NCBI GenBank assembly: GCA_002255575.1
Contig: NCAT01000007.1
Coordinates: 1 to 64,000, forward strand
Source: Acidocella sp. 20-57-95
Lineage (GTDB): Bacteria > Pseudomonadota > Alphaproteobacteria > Acetobacterales > Acetobacteraceae
DNA: 64,000 bases
Direction: 5' to 3'
Shown: piece after piece, positions 31,083 through 41,038 of the stretch
Position numbering within the stretch: position 1 is the first letter of the stretch
Layout: every line of letters starts with the position of its first letter
Notes under the pieces: generated by a model
Databases searched by the model: none
What the model saw: the letters and a program-made list of their open reading frames with translations, nothing else
Told to the model about the DNA's origin: nothing
Made by a program: the position numbers and the translations under genes

Positions 31083-34000
31083 AGCGGCGCAAATCAAGCG
31101 TGCGCGGGTATTCCGGGCCCGGCACGGGTTTTGGCGCCTGCATCGGCCCAGGCGTGTGGCCCATGGGGAAGAAGCGCGAGCGGCGGCGGGCTTCGGCGGA
31201 ATTGGCGTTGACCGGGAAATCATCATAAGCGCGGCCACCGGGGTGGGCGACATGATGCGTCATGCCGCCGACCGAACGGCCGGACCAGGTGTCATACACG
31301 TCGAACACCAATGGCACTTGCGCGCCGATGGTGGGGTGCATGGCAGAATAAGGCTGCCAGGCTTTAAAGCGCACGCCCGCCACATATTCACCCGCCACTT
31401 CGGTTTTTTGCAGTGGCAGGGCAGCACCATTGCACGAGAGGATATAACGCTCATCGACCCAGCCAGAAACCTTGGTCTGGACGCGCTCAGCCGAGCTATC
31501 CACGTAGCGGGCAGTGCCGCCGGAGACTTGCTCTTCACCCAGCACGTGCCAGGGTTCCAGCGCGTGGCGTAGTTCCACCTTCATGTCATTCACCGCAATT
31601 TCACCAATTTGCGGGAACCGGAATTCCAGATGCGGGGCGAACCATTCCGGGTTTAGCGGAAAGCCGAAAGCTTCAAGTTCTGCCAACGCATCCTTGAAAT
31701 CAGCTTCGGCATAATGCGGCAGCAGGAATTCATCATGCAGACGCGTGCCCCAGCGGATCATCCGGCGCTCATAGGGTTTTTCCCAGAACGCCGCGATGGC
31801 GCTGCGCATCAGCAGCACTTGCGCGGCCGACATTTCCGCATGTGGTGGCATCTCAAAGGCGCGGAATTCCACCAGGCCACGGCGGCCGGAGGATGAATTC
31901 GGGTCGTACATTTTATCGATGCAGAATTCCGTCCGGTGGGTGTTACCGGTCATGTCCGCAAGGATGTTGCGGAACAACCGGTCCACCATCCAAGGCGGCG
32001 TGTTGCTTTGGCGGGAGACCTGCTGGAACGCGATTTCCAACTCGTTCAGAGAATCCTGCCGCGCTTCGTCGATCCGCGGATGTTGGCTCGACGGGCCAAT
32101 GAACAGGCCGCTGAACAAAAAGCTGAGCGAAGGGTGATTATGCCAGAAGCCCAGCATGGATTTCAGCAAATCTGGACGCCGCAGGAACGGGCTATCTGCC
32201 GGGCTGGCACCGCCCATCACCACATGGTTGCCGCCGCCGGTGCCGACATGGCGGCCATCAAGCATGAATTTCTCGGTCGCCAAGCCGATCTCGCGCGCCA
32301 CATCGTAAAGCTGCGTGGTACGCTCAACAATTTCAGCCCAGCTATTGGCGGGGTGGATGTTGGTTTCAATCACGCCTGGGTCGGGCGTGACGGAGAAATT
32401 CAACACACGTTCGTCCTCCGGCGGCAAATAGCCTTCCAGAATGACTTTGCGGCCAAATTCTTCGGCGGTGTCTTCGATGGCGGCGGTAAGCTCTAGCCAG
32501 TCCTCAACATTGTAAAGTGGCGGGTAGAATACATGCAAAATGCCATCACGGGCTTCTACGGCGAGCGCCGTGCGCACAACGCCGGGCTCTTCCTTACCTA
32601 CAATCGGGGCGTCCTGCGGAACCGGGCGGAACCCTTCGATGCCGCTGCCAGGCGCCGCCGTGCGCAGGCGTTTGAATTCGAAATTCTTCGGCAAAGCCTC
32701 ACGCGGGGCAAAGGGATCAGCCTCAAAATCACCTTCGATATGGTCGGGCTCGGCCCAGGGCAGGCCTTCGAGCGGCAAACGCAGGCCGATGGGGCTGTCA
32801 CCCGGCACCAGGAACATCACGGAATCCCGGAAGAACCATTTGCCACTTTGCCAACGGCGGCTGCCATCCTGGATCACCCGCCGCAGCGGCAACACGCTGC
32901 CAACCGGGGCGGCAAGACCTTGGCTATAAACCTTGGCGAGGCGCTTGCGTTCCAACTCATCACGCAATTTGGCATCCTCCGCCACCACGTTGGCCGGCAG
33001 GCGGTGTTCGCGCCAGAGATAGTAGTGAATATCCTCATAGGCTGGGTTGACCAAAGACGGGTCGATTTGCAGGCGTTCAGCCAACGCCTCGGCAAATTTC
33101 GCGGCGTCTTCGGCTTTGGCGGTGTCATGATCGTCATCGGACGCCAGCAAAGCTGGGTCGCGCCAGACCGGTTCGCCATCCTGGCGCCAATGGGCGTGGA
33201 TCGCCCAGCGCGGCAGTTGTTCGCCCGGATAATGCTTGCCCATATTGTAGGTGAGTGCAGCGCCTTTGGCCCAAAGCGGGGTGAGTTTGCGGATCAGGCG
33301 ACCGGCATACTGGCGCTTGGTGGGGCCCATCGCATCGATGTTCCATTCCGGCGCTTCCATGTCCGTTGCGGACACGAAGGTGGGTTCGCCGCCCATGGTC
33401 AGGCGCACATCACCCTTGGCCAAAGCAAGATCAACCGCCGCACCACGGGCCAGAATATCCTGCCATTGGCGGGGCGTGTAGGGTTTGGTGACGCGCGGCG
33501 TTTCCGCCACCCGGGTGACCTTCATGTCAAAGTCGAATTCCGCCTTACATTCCCCAACCAGGCCGGAAATGGCGGCGGCTGACATTGGCGAGGGGGTGGC
33601 GGCGAGTGGGATATGGCCCTCGCCTGCCATCAACCCGGACGTGGCATCCAAGCCAATCCAACCGGCACCGGGCAGGTAAACTTCTGCCCAGGCGTGCAGG
33701 TCGGTGAAGTCTTCGGTTGGGCCGGCCGGGCCATCACCGATTGGTTTTTGGTCGGCAACCAACTGAATGAGATAGCCAGAGACAAAGCGCGCCGCAAAGC
33801 CGAGATGGCGCAGCAAGTTGACCAATAACCACGCGGAATCGCGGCAGGAGCCTTTGCCTTCGGTGAGGGTTTTCTCAGGCGACCAGACGCCTGGTTCCAT
33901 CCGCACCACGTAGGAAATACGTTCCGCGATCAGCCGGTTCACCATCACCAGCATGTCCACCATGCGCAGCTCTTTGCCGCCGAGCGCGGTGTTCACCGCA

Positions 34001-34395
34001 TTGATCAGGCAGGTGAGTTTTTTACCAGGCTTACGCAGCACCCGGAACGGGGCGAGTTCTTCTGCCAGTACATCATCGTATTTGAACGGGTAATTTTCGG
34101 CTTCCGGCTCCAGGAAGAAGTCAAACGGGTTAATCGTCGCCATATCCGCGACCACGTCCACCACCACTTCGAAGCTGGTGACGCGTTCGGGGAATACCAC
34201 GCGGGCGAGGTAATTGCCTTGCGGGTCTTGCTGCCAGTTAAGGAAGTGCGGCTGCGGACTGATTTTTAACGAGTAAGACAGAATTGGCGTGCGGGCATGC
34301 GGCGCCGGGCGCAGACGGATGGTCTGCGGGCCCATCGTCACCGGACGGTCGTATTTGTAAGACGTACGGTGGGTAATCGCGGCATGGATCGACAT
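31075..34395 (-). CDS. Transglutaminase-like DUF2126 protein
   Basis: 1106 residues with AGGAG before the ATG. The N-terminal part is a bacterial transglutaminase N domain (THRTSYKYDRPVTMGPQTIR) and a papain-like transglutaminase core with the catalytic Cys in GKGSCRDSAWLLVNLLRHLG, His in DLHAWAEVYLPGAGW and Asp in GLDATSG. The following ~800 residues are the DUF2126 region, which includes GEPTFVSATD, HVGTGGGNHVVMGGASPADS and LVEFRAFEMPPHAEM. Such proteins are cytosolic and often sit with circularly permuted ATP-grasp genes, suggesting a peptide-ligase/protease pathway; that partner is not in this window. Substrate unknown. Confidence 0.92.
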   Translation of the reverse strand: MSIHAAITHRTSYKYDRPVTMGPQTIRLRPAPHARTPILSYSLKISPQPHFLNWQQDPQGNYLARVVFPERVTSFEVVVDVVADMATINPFDFFLEPEAENYPFKYDDVLAEELAPFRVLRKPGKKLTCLINAVNTALGGKELRMVDMLVMVNRLIAERISYVVRMEPGVWSPEKTLTEGKGSCRDSAWLLVNLLRHLGFAARFVSGYLIQLVADQKPIGDGPAGPTEDFTDLHAWAEVYLPGAGWIGLDATSGLMAGEGHIPLAATPSPMSAAAISGLVGECKAEFDFDMKVTRVAETPRVTKPYTPRQWQDILARGAAVDLALAKGDVRLTMGGEPTFVSATDMEAPEWNIDAMGPTKRQYAGRLIRKLTPLWAKGAALTYNMGKHYPGEQLPRWAIHAHWRQDGEPVWRDPALLASDDDHDTAKAEDAAKFAEALAERLQIDPSLVNPAYEDIHYYLWREHRLPANVVAEDAKLRDELERKRLAKVYSQGLAAPVGSVLPLRRVIQDGSRRWQSGKWFFRDSVMFLVPGDSPIGLRLPLEGLPWAEPDHIEGDFEADPFAPREALPKNFEFKRLRTAAPGSGIEGFRPVPQDAPIVGKEEPGVVRTALAVEARDGILHVFYPPLYNVEDWLELTAAIEDTAEEFGRKVILEGYLPPEDERVLNFSVTPDPGVIETNIHPANSWAEIVERTTQLYDVAREIGLATEKFMLDGRHVGTGGGNHVVMGGASPADSPFLRRPDLLKSMLGFWHNHPSLSFLFSGLFIGPSSQHPRIDEARQDSLNELEIAFQQVSRQSNTPPWMVDRLFRNILADMTGNTHRTEFCIDKMYDPNSSSGRRGLVEFRAFEMPPHAEMSAAQVLLMRSAIAAFWEKPYERRMIRWGTRLHDEFLLPHYAEADFKDALAELEAFGFPLNPEWFAPHLEFRFPQIGEIAVNDMKVELRHALEPWHVLGEEQVSGGTARYVDSSAERVQTKVSGWVDERYILSCNGAALPLQKTEVAGEYVAGVRFKAWQPYSAMHPTIGAQVPLVFDVYDTWSGRSVGGMTHHVAHPGGRAYDDFPVNANSAEARRRSRFFPMGHTPGPMQAPKPVPGPEYPRTLDLRRYA

Positions 34396-34440
34396 GCAAA
34401 CTCCTGGAAAAGCTAGACTCCTCCACTCAGCACGCTCGTT

Positions 34441-35694
34441 TTATTTTTGCAATGCACTATTCGCAGTGCAGCGGACCAAAACATGCTGCTTTTTACCGGC
34501 AGAGAGCTTCGCACCATCTTGCAGTGTGATGATTTGGGCTTCATCTGCGACCGTAACATCATTCACCCGCGCCCCACCGCCACGGATGAGCCGCCGCGCT
34601 TCGCCATTACTGGCGGCCAGACCGGCTTTCACGAACAAGGCAAAAGCCGGGATGCCGGCGGCAAGTTCGGCCTCCGGTAAGGCAACGCTGGGCAGACCTG
34701 CGGAGGCAGCACCTTCGGCGAAAATTTTGCGGGCGGTTTCGGCGGCGTCTTCCGCCGCGGCGCGGCCATGAGCGAGCGCGGTGGCCTCAGTGGCCAGAAT
34801 AATTTTAGCCGCATTGATCTCAGCCCCGCCAAGCGCTTCAAGTTTGGCAATTTCTTCCAACGGCAGGTCGGTGAAGAGTTTCAGGAAGCGGCCGACATCG
34901 GCATCCTCAGTGTTCCGCCAGAATTGCCAGTAATGATAGGGGCTGAGTTTATCAGCGCTGAGCCAGACCGCACCGGCGGCGGATTTGCCCATTTTGGCAC
35001 CTGAGGCCGTGGTGATGAGCGGGGTGGTGAGGCCATAGACGGAAGCCTGATCGGTACGGCGCACGAGGTCTACGCCAGAGACAATGTTGCCCCATTGGTC
35101 AGACCCGCCCATTTGCAGCACCACATTATGGCGGCGGTTAAGCTCGCGGAAATCGTAGCTTTGCAGGATGGAGTAGTTAAATTCGAGGAATGTGAGGCCC
35201 TGTTCGCGCTCCAGGCGGGAGCGGACGGAATCAAACGACAGCATCCGGTTGACCGAGAAATGCACGCCGACTTCGCGCAACAATTCAATATAGCTCAAAC
35301 GGTCCAGCCAGTCGGCATTATTCACCAGCACGGCATCATTCGGGCCGTCGCCGAAATTGATAAAGGCTTCGATGTTTTTGCGAATGCCAACAAGGTTGGT
35401 GGCAATTTGGGCGTCGGAGAGGAGTTGGCGGGCTTCCTCGCGGAAGGAGGGATCGCCGATGCGGGTGGTGCCGCCACCCATCAGCGCCACCGGGCGATGG
35501 CCGTGCTTTTGGAACAGGCGCAGCAGCATGATGGGGATCATGTGGCCCACATGCAGGCTGTCAGCGGTCAGGTCGAACCCGGCATAGCCTGCGATGGAAC
35601 CGCCCGCGCATAAATCATCGAGGGCTGCCTCATCGGTGCATTGAAAGATAAAGCCGCGGGCTTTTGCCTCGGCCAGAAATGCGCTTTTTGCCAT
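34441..35694 (-). CDS. tyrS: Tyrosyl-tRNA synthetase
   Basis: 417 residues from the ATG at 35694, preceded by AAGGAG at 6 bases. The class I HIGH motif is HVGH (48-51) in [17 protein letters not shown]. The second motif is [12 protein letters not shown] (near 235), the TyrRS form of [23 protein letters not shown] (tyrosine and tRNA contacts) and a C-terminal S4 domain ([20 protein letters not shown]) are present. It charges tRNA-Tyr. It is divergent from anmK, a common arrangement in proteobacteria. Confidence 0.97.
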   Translation of the reverse strand: MAKSAFLAEAKARGFIFQCTDEAALDDLCAGGSIAGYAGFDLTADSLHVGHMIPIMLLRLFQKHGHRPVALMGGGTTRIGDPSFREEARQLLSDAQIATNLVGIRKNIEAFINFGDGPNDAVLVNNADWLDRLSYIELLREVGVHFSVNRMLSFDSVRSRLEREQGLTFLEFNYSILQSYDFRELNRRHNVVLQMGGSDQWGNIVSGVDLVRRTDQASVYGLTTPLITTASGAKMGKSAAGAVWLSADKLSPYHYWQFWRNTEDADVGRFLKLFTDLPLEEIAKLEALGGAEINAAKIILATEATALAHGRAAAEDAAETARKIFAEGAASAGLPSVALPEAELAAGIPAFALFVKAGLAASNGEARRLIRGGGARVNDVTVADEAQIITLQDGAKLSAGKKQHVLVRCTANSALQK

Positions 35695-35882
35695 ACCAAG
35701 CTCCTTAATGGCTGCCCGGTAGCACGGTTCAACGTGCTGGCAAAAGTTTCCCAAATGCCGCCCTGCCCGCTATCAAACCGGCAGGAGGTTTTGGATGGCT
35801 GAAATGGCTGATGGTGGTGGAATGCCGGGTGGGTGGCGGTGCGGTTGAGAAACCTGCGCCAAGATGCTGGCCGGGCATCTTG

Positions 35883-36971
35883 ATGCGCGCGATTGGGCTG
35901 ATGTCTGGTACGTCGCTTGATGGCGTGGATGCTGCTTGGATTGAGACCGACGGCGAGACTATTCGCGGCACGAGCCATGCGGCGACCTTGCATTACGAGC
36001 CCAAGTTGCGGGCCGATTTGCGCAAGCTGCTGGATATGGCGGCGCGGTTAGCAGCCGACGAGGCCCTCCCGGACGATGCTTTCCTGGACGATGCTTTCCT
36101 GCGGGATGTTGAGCGGCGCCTGACAGAGGACCATGCGATCGCGGTATCGCTGCTTGGGCGCGGCGCTGATGTGATCGGGTTTCATGGGCAAACGATTTTA
36201 CATGCACCAGCGCGCCGCCAGACCTGGCAGATTGGCGATGCCGCCATGCTGGCGCGCCTGACTCGCACCAAAGTTGTGTATGATTTTCGCAAGGCCGATG
36301 TGGCTGCCGGGGGTCAGGGCGCACCTTTGGTGCCGCTATTTCATGCAGCCCTGGCGGCCGCTTTGCCCAAACCATTGCTGATTGTGAATATCGGCGGGGT
36401 TGCCAATATCACGTGGCTGGGCGCGCAAGGTGAGATTCTGGCCTGCGATACGGGGCCCGGCAATGGCCCGCTGGATGATTGGGTGCAACGCCATACTGGC
36501 CAGGCTTATGACGAAAATGGCGCTCTGGCGGCGGTGGGCCATGTGCAAACGGCGCGGCTGGAGATGTTGCTGGCAGACCCTTATTTTGCGCGGCCGGCAC
36601 CAAAATCACTCGACCGGCTGAGCTTTTCGGCGTTGGTTGAACAGGCGGTTGCGGGGCTGAATGCCCCCGATGGCGCGGCAACCTTGGCCGCCTTTACCGC
36701 CATGGCGATTGCCAGCGCCCCGCTACCTGCCCCGCCCTTGCGGGTGCTGGTCTGCGGCGGCGGGCGGAAGAATGCTACGATCATGCGGCACCTGCAGGCG
36801 CAATTCAGCGTGCCGGTGGCAAGTGTCGAAGCGGTCGGCTGGGATGGTGACGCATTGGAAGCGCAGTGTTTCGGGTTTTTAGCGGTGCGCAGCCTGCGCG
36901 GCCTGCCACTTTCAGTGCCCAGCACTACTGGCGTTCCACAGCCCATGCCCGGCGGAAAACTTATCGGATAA
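35883..36971 (+). CDS. anmK: Anhydro-N-acetylmuramic acid kinase
   Basis: 362 residues from the ATG at 35883. The ATP-binding loop MSGTSLDGVDAAWI opens the protein. GFHGQTILHAPARRQTWQIG, NIGGVANITWLG and CDTGPGNGPLDDWVQ form the sugar-kinase core, and VCGGGRKNATIMRHL is near the end. It phosphorylates and opens 1,6-anhydroMurNAc in cell-wall recycling, giving MurNAc-6-phosphate. A perfect 15-bp tandem duplication adds a second DDAFL at residues 69-73. The 3' end overlaps the convergent membrane-protein gene by 11 bases. Confidence 0.96.
   Translation: MRAIGLMSGTSLDGVDAAWIETDGETIRGTSHAATLHYEPKLRADLRKLLDMAARLAADEALPDDAFLDDAFLRDVERRLTEDHAIAVSLLGRGADVIGFHGQTILHAPARRQTWQIGDAAMLARLTRTKVVYDFRKADVAAGGQGAPLVPLFHAALAAALPKPLLIVNIGGVANITWLGAQGEILACDTGPGNGPLDDWVQRHTGQAYDENGALAAVGHVQTARLEMLLADPYFARPAPKSLDRLSFSALVEQAVAGLNAPDGAATLAAFTAMAIASAPLPAPPLRVLVCGGGRKNATIMRHLQAQFSVPVASVEAVGWDGDALEAQCFGFLAVRSLRGLPLSVPSTTGVPQPMPGGKLIG
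36071..36100 (+). repeat. 15-bp perfect tandem duplication inside anmK
   Basis: GGACGATGCTTTCCT occurs twice head to tail. It keeps the frame and duplicates five residues (DDAFL) on the surface-type helix between the first strand pair and GFHGQT. No base differs between the copies, so the event looks recent or is a slippage-prone site. Confidence 0.9.
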
Positions 36972-38688
36972 TTTTGTAAAGCCGCCAGCCCGTTGCGGTA
37001 TCCTGCGCCTGCAGCTGCAGCCAGGGCGGTGTTTGGGCATTATTCAACGCATCCCACAAACTAGTGGCGGCCAAATCATTCACCAACAGGCTGCGGAGCG
37101 GGCTGCCGCAAAATAATATATAGTTGGCTTTGGTGGCGGTTACCGCGGCGGGGATGGCGGTTCCAGGCAGGCTGCGCCAAGCATCACGCAGGCGCAAAAA
37201 ACCCGACACGCCATGTTGATAAAGTGAGCCGACGGTGGTGATTTTGGTACGGAATAATAATTCGGGCGTGGCATCAGCGGTGGCCAGCGTGACGGCACCG
37301 CCAATGGGTGCCAATAAATGATCGATATGGCGCAAATCGCATGACGGCGCTGGTAAGGCAGGCGATATCGGGGCTTGCGCAATCGCGGGGACTATGGGCA
37401 GCAGCGGGATGACCAAAATGCTTGTGATACAGCCAAGCCTTGCCAACATCGCCCGCATCGGGGCAGCGCGAAACCGGACCGAAACATCGCTGAGCATAAC
37501 CCCAACCAGGGCGGCTGTTATTTCGGCTGGAAAGCCTACAAACAAAATAAATTTCGCTGCCAAAACAAGGCTGAGGATGAGGATGCCAGATAGATATAAC
37601 CATAATAAGCGCGCTTGCAGGCTGCGCGCTTGCACGCACCGGAACAGACTGTAAAATAATACCAGCGCGCCTGGGAACACGAACTGCAGATAATCATGCG
37701 GGCCGTGCAAGGGTTGCAGCTCCAGCATCACGCCGAAAAACCGCTGATAGTCACTGGCGTTCATGAGCCCGTACGGCCCCATGGCCACTGTGGGAAAGGC
37801 CACCACCCAGGCAATGAGGAAGGCCGCCATAATGACCACGCCGAGCGGGCGGCCAGATTTTGTGGTGGTGCGGTGGTCAATGCGCCACAGGCAAAGGCTG
37901 CCCAGCACCAGCGCTAAGGCAAGGATCACATAGACGATTGATATCCGGTCAATCTCAACCACAGCATAGCCGCCTTCGGGCGGGTCGAGTGCCAAGCCAA
38001 AAGCCAGCATGTCAGCAAAGCCGACCGCACAGGCCGTTACAACATCGCCATTTTTGGTGAAGCACCATTGCAGCAGCAAAACCGCAAATGCCAGCAATAT
38101 GAATGGCATCGTCTCGGGGGTCAGCCAGATGGCCAAGCCGCCACATAGCCCGGCGATAAAGCCATTCCAACGCTCGCCATGGCAGGCCCGCACCACAAAC
38201 CCCATGGTGGCGGCAATCAGCGCTAGCAGCAAAATATGGTAGTGCACCACGCCCGGTGCGGCAAAGGTTTGCAAGCCCGGCAGCACTGCCGCGGCCACGG
38301 CAGTGGCCCATAGAAATGGCCGCGCCACAAAAGGTTCGATCACGAACGCTAAGGCAACGCCCAGCAGCCCAATGCCGAGCGGGCTGAGCGTATCACCCGC
38401 CAGCAGCAGCGCGTGCTGCCAGCCGATAAATGGCACAAAGGGCAGCGCCATGGCCCAGAGCAGGGCGTCAAGCAAGCGCGACCATTCCACCATCACGCCG
38501 GCACCGGAATCATCGCGGGCTACAATATTGGTTAAATGCCCTTGCTGGACGCCCTGCAAAATACGCTCAAGCCGCATATAGCTATCAGGGTCGGAGAGGC
38601 TGCCCGCGAACACGGTTGGCCAGCCATGCCAGCCCAGAATGATATTGCAAGCTGCCGCGACGCCAAATAACCCAAGCCACAGCCTCAT
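36961..38688 (-). CDS. GT-C-like multi-pass membrane protein
   Basis: 575 residues with about 11-12 predicted membrane helices and a soluble C-terminal part from about residue 430. After the first helix comes an acidic loop, SLSDPDSYMRLERILQGVQQ, resembling the metal-binding D-x-D loop of GT-C transferases such as STT3/PMT enzymes. GVMVEWSRLLDALLWAMALP is a second conserved-looking element. I infer a polyprenyl-sugar-dependent glycosyltransferase or relative, but no exact family is assigned. Its start is in the stop of the glutamate-synthase-like gene (ATGA). Confidence 0.65.
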   Translation of the reverse strand: MRLWLGLFGVAAACNIILGWHGWPTVFAGSLSDPDSYMRLERILQGVQQGHLTNIVARDDSGAGVMVEWSRLLDALLWAMALPFVPFIGWQHALLLAGDTLSPLGIGLLGVALAFVIEPFVARPFLWATAVAAAVLPGLQTFAAPGVVHYHILLLALIAATMGFVVRACHGERWNGFIAGLCGGLAIWLTPETMPFILLAFAVLLLQWCFTKNGDVVTACAVGFADMLAFGLALDPPEGGYAVVEIDRISIVYVILALALVLGSLCLWRIDHRTTTKSGRPLGVVIMAAFLIAWVVAFPTVAMGPYGLMNASDYQRFFGVMLELQPLHGPHDYLQFVFPGALVLFYSLFRCVQARSLQARLLWLYLSGILILSLVLAAKFILFVGFPAEITAALVGVMLSDVSVRFRAAPMRAMLARLGCITSILVIPLLPIVPAIAQAPISPALPAPSCDLRHIDHLLAPIGGAVTLATADATPELLFRTKITTVGSLYQHGVSGFLRLRDAWRSLPGTAIPAAVTATKANYILFCGSPLRSLLVNDLAATSLWDALNNAQTPPWLQLQAQDTATGWRLYKIIR

Positions 38689-40124
38689 GCAGAAGGAGCC
38701 CTGAAGCCGCCGACGCCGCGTTCAGATTGGGTGACATGGCGAGGGAGGAAGCCGGAAGGGTCGGTGAGGCCGCAAGAATGCGCGATGATGGCGACTTCGT
38801 CTTGCATACGGCGGGCGTAATTGGCCACGCGCACGGCTTTGTCAGTAGGGTCTAGCCCTGCGATCAGTTTCGGGTCCACGGCGGTCACGCCGGTGGGGCA
38901 ATGGCCGGAGCCGCATTTCATCGCCTGGATGCAGCCCAAACTGAACATGAAGCCGCGCGCCGAGCTTACAAAATCCGCCCCCATACATAATGCCCAAGCG
39001 ACTTTGTCAGGGGTGACCAGCTTGCCTGCCGCCAGGATGCGGATACGCTCCTTCAGCCCATGTTCGGCCCGCAGCGCGGCCACAATTGGCAGTGCCTGGG
39101 TGATTGGCAGGCCGACATAATCGATCAGCGCGGCAGGGGCCGCACCGGTACCCCCCTCGCCGCCATCGACATGGATATAATCCGGGCAATGTTCCGGGTG
39201 AGCGGTGCAATCCTCAAACCATTCATCAACGAAGGCTGGGTCACCCACCACGAATTTCACGCCCACTGGCTTGCCGGTGACGCTGCGTACCCGGTTTACG
39301 AAAGCACCCAGCTCGGCGATGCTGCCGATGTCGTTATGGCGGTTGGGGCTGATACTGTCCTGACCGGCCGGGATGCCGCGAATTTCGGCAATTTCGGGCG
39401 TGACTTTGTTAGCGGGTAGAATGCCGCCTTTGCCGGGCTTGGCACCTTGCGCCAGCTTCACCTCAAACATTTTGACCTGCGGATAGGCCGCGATGGTGCG
39501 CAGCCGGTCTTCCGACAAGTTTCCATCCGCATCGCGCACGCCGTATTTTGCCGTGCCGATTTGCATAACGATGTCACCGCCGCCTTCCAGGTGAAAACGC
39601 GATAAGCCGCCCTCGCCCGTGCCCATCCAGACGCCGGAGAGTTTTGCGCCCTTGGACAGGGCGGTGACCGCGGCGTGGCTGAGCGCGCCGTAGCTCATGC
39701 CGGAGATATTAAAGAAGTTTTTGGCAAGGAATGGCGCGCGCGACGCACCCGGGCCGGTGGCAACACCGATCAATTTGCCAGGATAGCCGCGTTTTTCAGA
39801 CTCCAGAACCGGGAAAGCAGCGTTACGAAATACGAAGCTGGGCACGTTCTCAGACCCGAAGCTAACCAGGTTGGAGACGCCTTTGGCAGAGCGATACACC
39901 CAGGAGCGTTCCAGCCGGTTGAAGGGGCGCTCTGACCAGTCCGGCAGATACTGGTATTGCCGCATATACTCGCCCCAGGTTTCGGCGAAATAACGGATAT
40001 GGCCGATAACGGGGTAATTGCGGAGGATGGTATGTTGGTGTTGCCGCACATCATGGATGTAAACCGCGACCAAGCCGCCGATAATGAGCAATATGATCAG
40101 ACTGAAGATGATTGTGAACAACAT
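38685..40124 (-). CDS. FMN-binding glutamate synthase family protein
   Basis: About 479 residues from the ATG at 40124 (GGTGGA 4 bases upstream); a GTG three codons earlier is possible. An N-terminal membrane helix (MLFTIIFSLIILLIIGGLVA) precedes the GltB central/FMN TIM barrel. FNISGMSYGALSHAAVTALS, GTGEGGLSRFH, DGGEGGTGAAPAALIDYVGL and ADFVSSARGFMFSLGC are the FMN and Fe-S (Cys cluster, CGSGHCPTGV) segments. The glutaminase half of true glutamate synthase is absent, so it is a stand-alone flavoprotein oxidoreductase at the membrane. Reaction unknown. It is translationally coupled to the GT-C-like gene. Confidence 0.88.
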   Translation of the reverse strand: MLFTIIFSLIILLIIGGLVAVYIHDVRQHQHTILRNYPVIGHIRYFAETWGEYMRQYQYLPDWSERPFNRLERSWVYRSAKGVSNLVSFGSENVPSFVFRNAAFPVLESEKRGYPGKLIGVATGPGASRAPFLAKNFFNISGMSYGALSHAAVTALSKGAKLSGVWMGTGEGGLSRFHLEGGGDIVMQIGTAKYGVRDADGNLSEDRLRTIAAYPQVKMFEVKLAQGAKPGKGGILPANKVTPEIAEIRGIPAGQDSISPNRHNDIGSIAELGAFVNRVRSVTGKPVGVKFVVGDPAFVDEWFEDCTAHPEHCPDYIHVDGGEGGTGAAPAALIDYVGLPITQALPIVAALRAEHGLKERIRILAAGKLVTPDKVAWALCMGADFVSSARGFMFSLGCIQAMKCGSGHCPTGVTAVDPKLIAGLDPTDKAVRVANYARRMQDEVAIIAHSCGLTDPSGFLPRHVTQSERGVGGFRAPSA

Positions 40125-40255
40125 TGTTTCCACCGCCCATGAACTGCCGCAGATATAAAGGCGATTTCTCCACCTGTCGCGTGGCTAGGCCAAGACATTG
40201 GTAAGGCAGGTGGGAAAGCTTATATGACACAATTAAGAAACCATTCGAGGATAAG

Positions 40256-41038
40256 ATGGCGAAACCAGCCAAGCCGAAAAAGCCCGCCGAAAAATACGGC
40301 GCCCAGCTGCATGAGTTGCAGGTTGAGTTGGTAAAATTACAGCGCCACGTGATCACGCATGGTGAAAAACTGCTGATTATTCTGGAAGGCCGGGACGGTG
40401 CTGGCAAAGATGGCACCATCAAGCGGATCACCGAACATCTTTCGCCACGGGATATTCGGATTGTCGCACTGCCCAAGCCCTCTGACCGCGAGGAGACACA
40501 ATGGTACTTCCAACGCTACGTGGCGCATTTGCCGGCAGCCGGAGAGATCGTGATTTTTAACCGTAGCTGGTACAACCGTGCCGGGGTGGAGCATGTGATG
40601 GGCTTCTGCACCCAGGAACAATATGACGAATTTCTGCGTAACGTGCCGGTATTCGAGCATATGCTGGCCGAGGCCGGAATTAGGTTGCTGAAGTATTATC
40701 TTGATATTGACCGCAAGGAACAGAAGCAACGGTTGGCGGACCGCCACGAGGACCCGCTGAAGCAATGGAAGATCAGCCCGATTGATGAGAAAGCGCTAAA
40801 GCACTGGGATGATTACACCAAAGCGCGCGACGTGATGCTGCGACTGACCGACAGCGCCGAAGCGCCTTGGATGGTGGTGTGCGCCAACGACAAAAAAGTC
40901 GCCCGCTTGGCAATCATCCGCGACTTGATCAGCCGGTTGGACTATCGGGACAGCAAGCATGATGTGCCGCCGCCCGACCCGACCATTATCGCACGCTTCG
41001 ATGAGACCTGCCTGACCAATGGGATGCTGGCAAAATGA
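40256..41038 (+). CDS. ppk2: Polyphosphate kinase 2
   Basis: 260 residues. Walker A GRDGAGKDGTIKRITEHL, the Arg-containing segment YFQRYVAHLPAAGEIVIFNR with Walker B at IVIFNRSWYNRAGVEHVMGF, and the lid QRLADRHEDPLKQWKISPID match class I/III PPK2 enzymes. They transfer phosphate between polyphosphate and nucleoside diphosphates or monophosphates. The start is preceded by GAGGAT. Lys-rich KPAKPKKPAEK at the N-terminus is a usual flexible tail. The stop overlaps hisI by 4 bases. Confidence 0.95.
   Translation: MAKPAKPKKPAEKYGAQLHELQVELVKLQRHVITHGEKLLIILEGRDGAGKDGTIKRITEHLSPRDIRIVALPKPSDREETQWYFQRYVAHLPAAGEIVIFNRSWYNRAGVEHVMGFCTQEQYDEFLRNVPVFEHMLAEAGIRLLKYYLDIDRKEQKQRLADRHEDPLKQWKISPIDEKALKHWDDYTKARDVMLRLTDSAEAPWMVVCANDKKVARLAIIRDLISRLDYRDSKHDVPPPDPTIIARFDETCLTNGMLAK

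Noticed and set aside
30900..31253. 117-residue version of the small coiled-coil gene
   Set aside because: The first 57 residues are an out-of-frame reading of the transglutaminase gene; the ATG at 31082 overlapping its stop is better.
32533..33582. 349-residue open frame on the plus strand opposite the transglutaminase gene
   Set aside because: It is fully antisense to a well-conserved protein, is His/Arg/Gly-rich without any motif, and reflects GC-rich codon bias.
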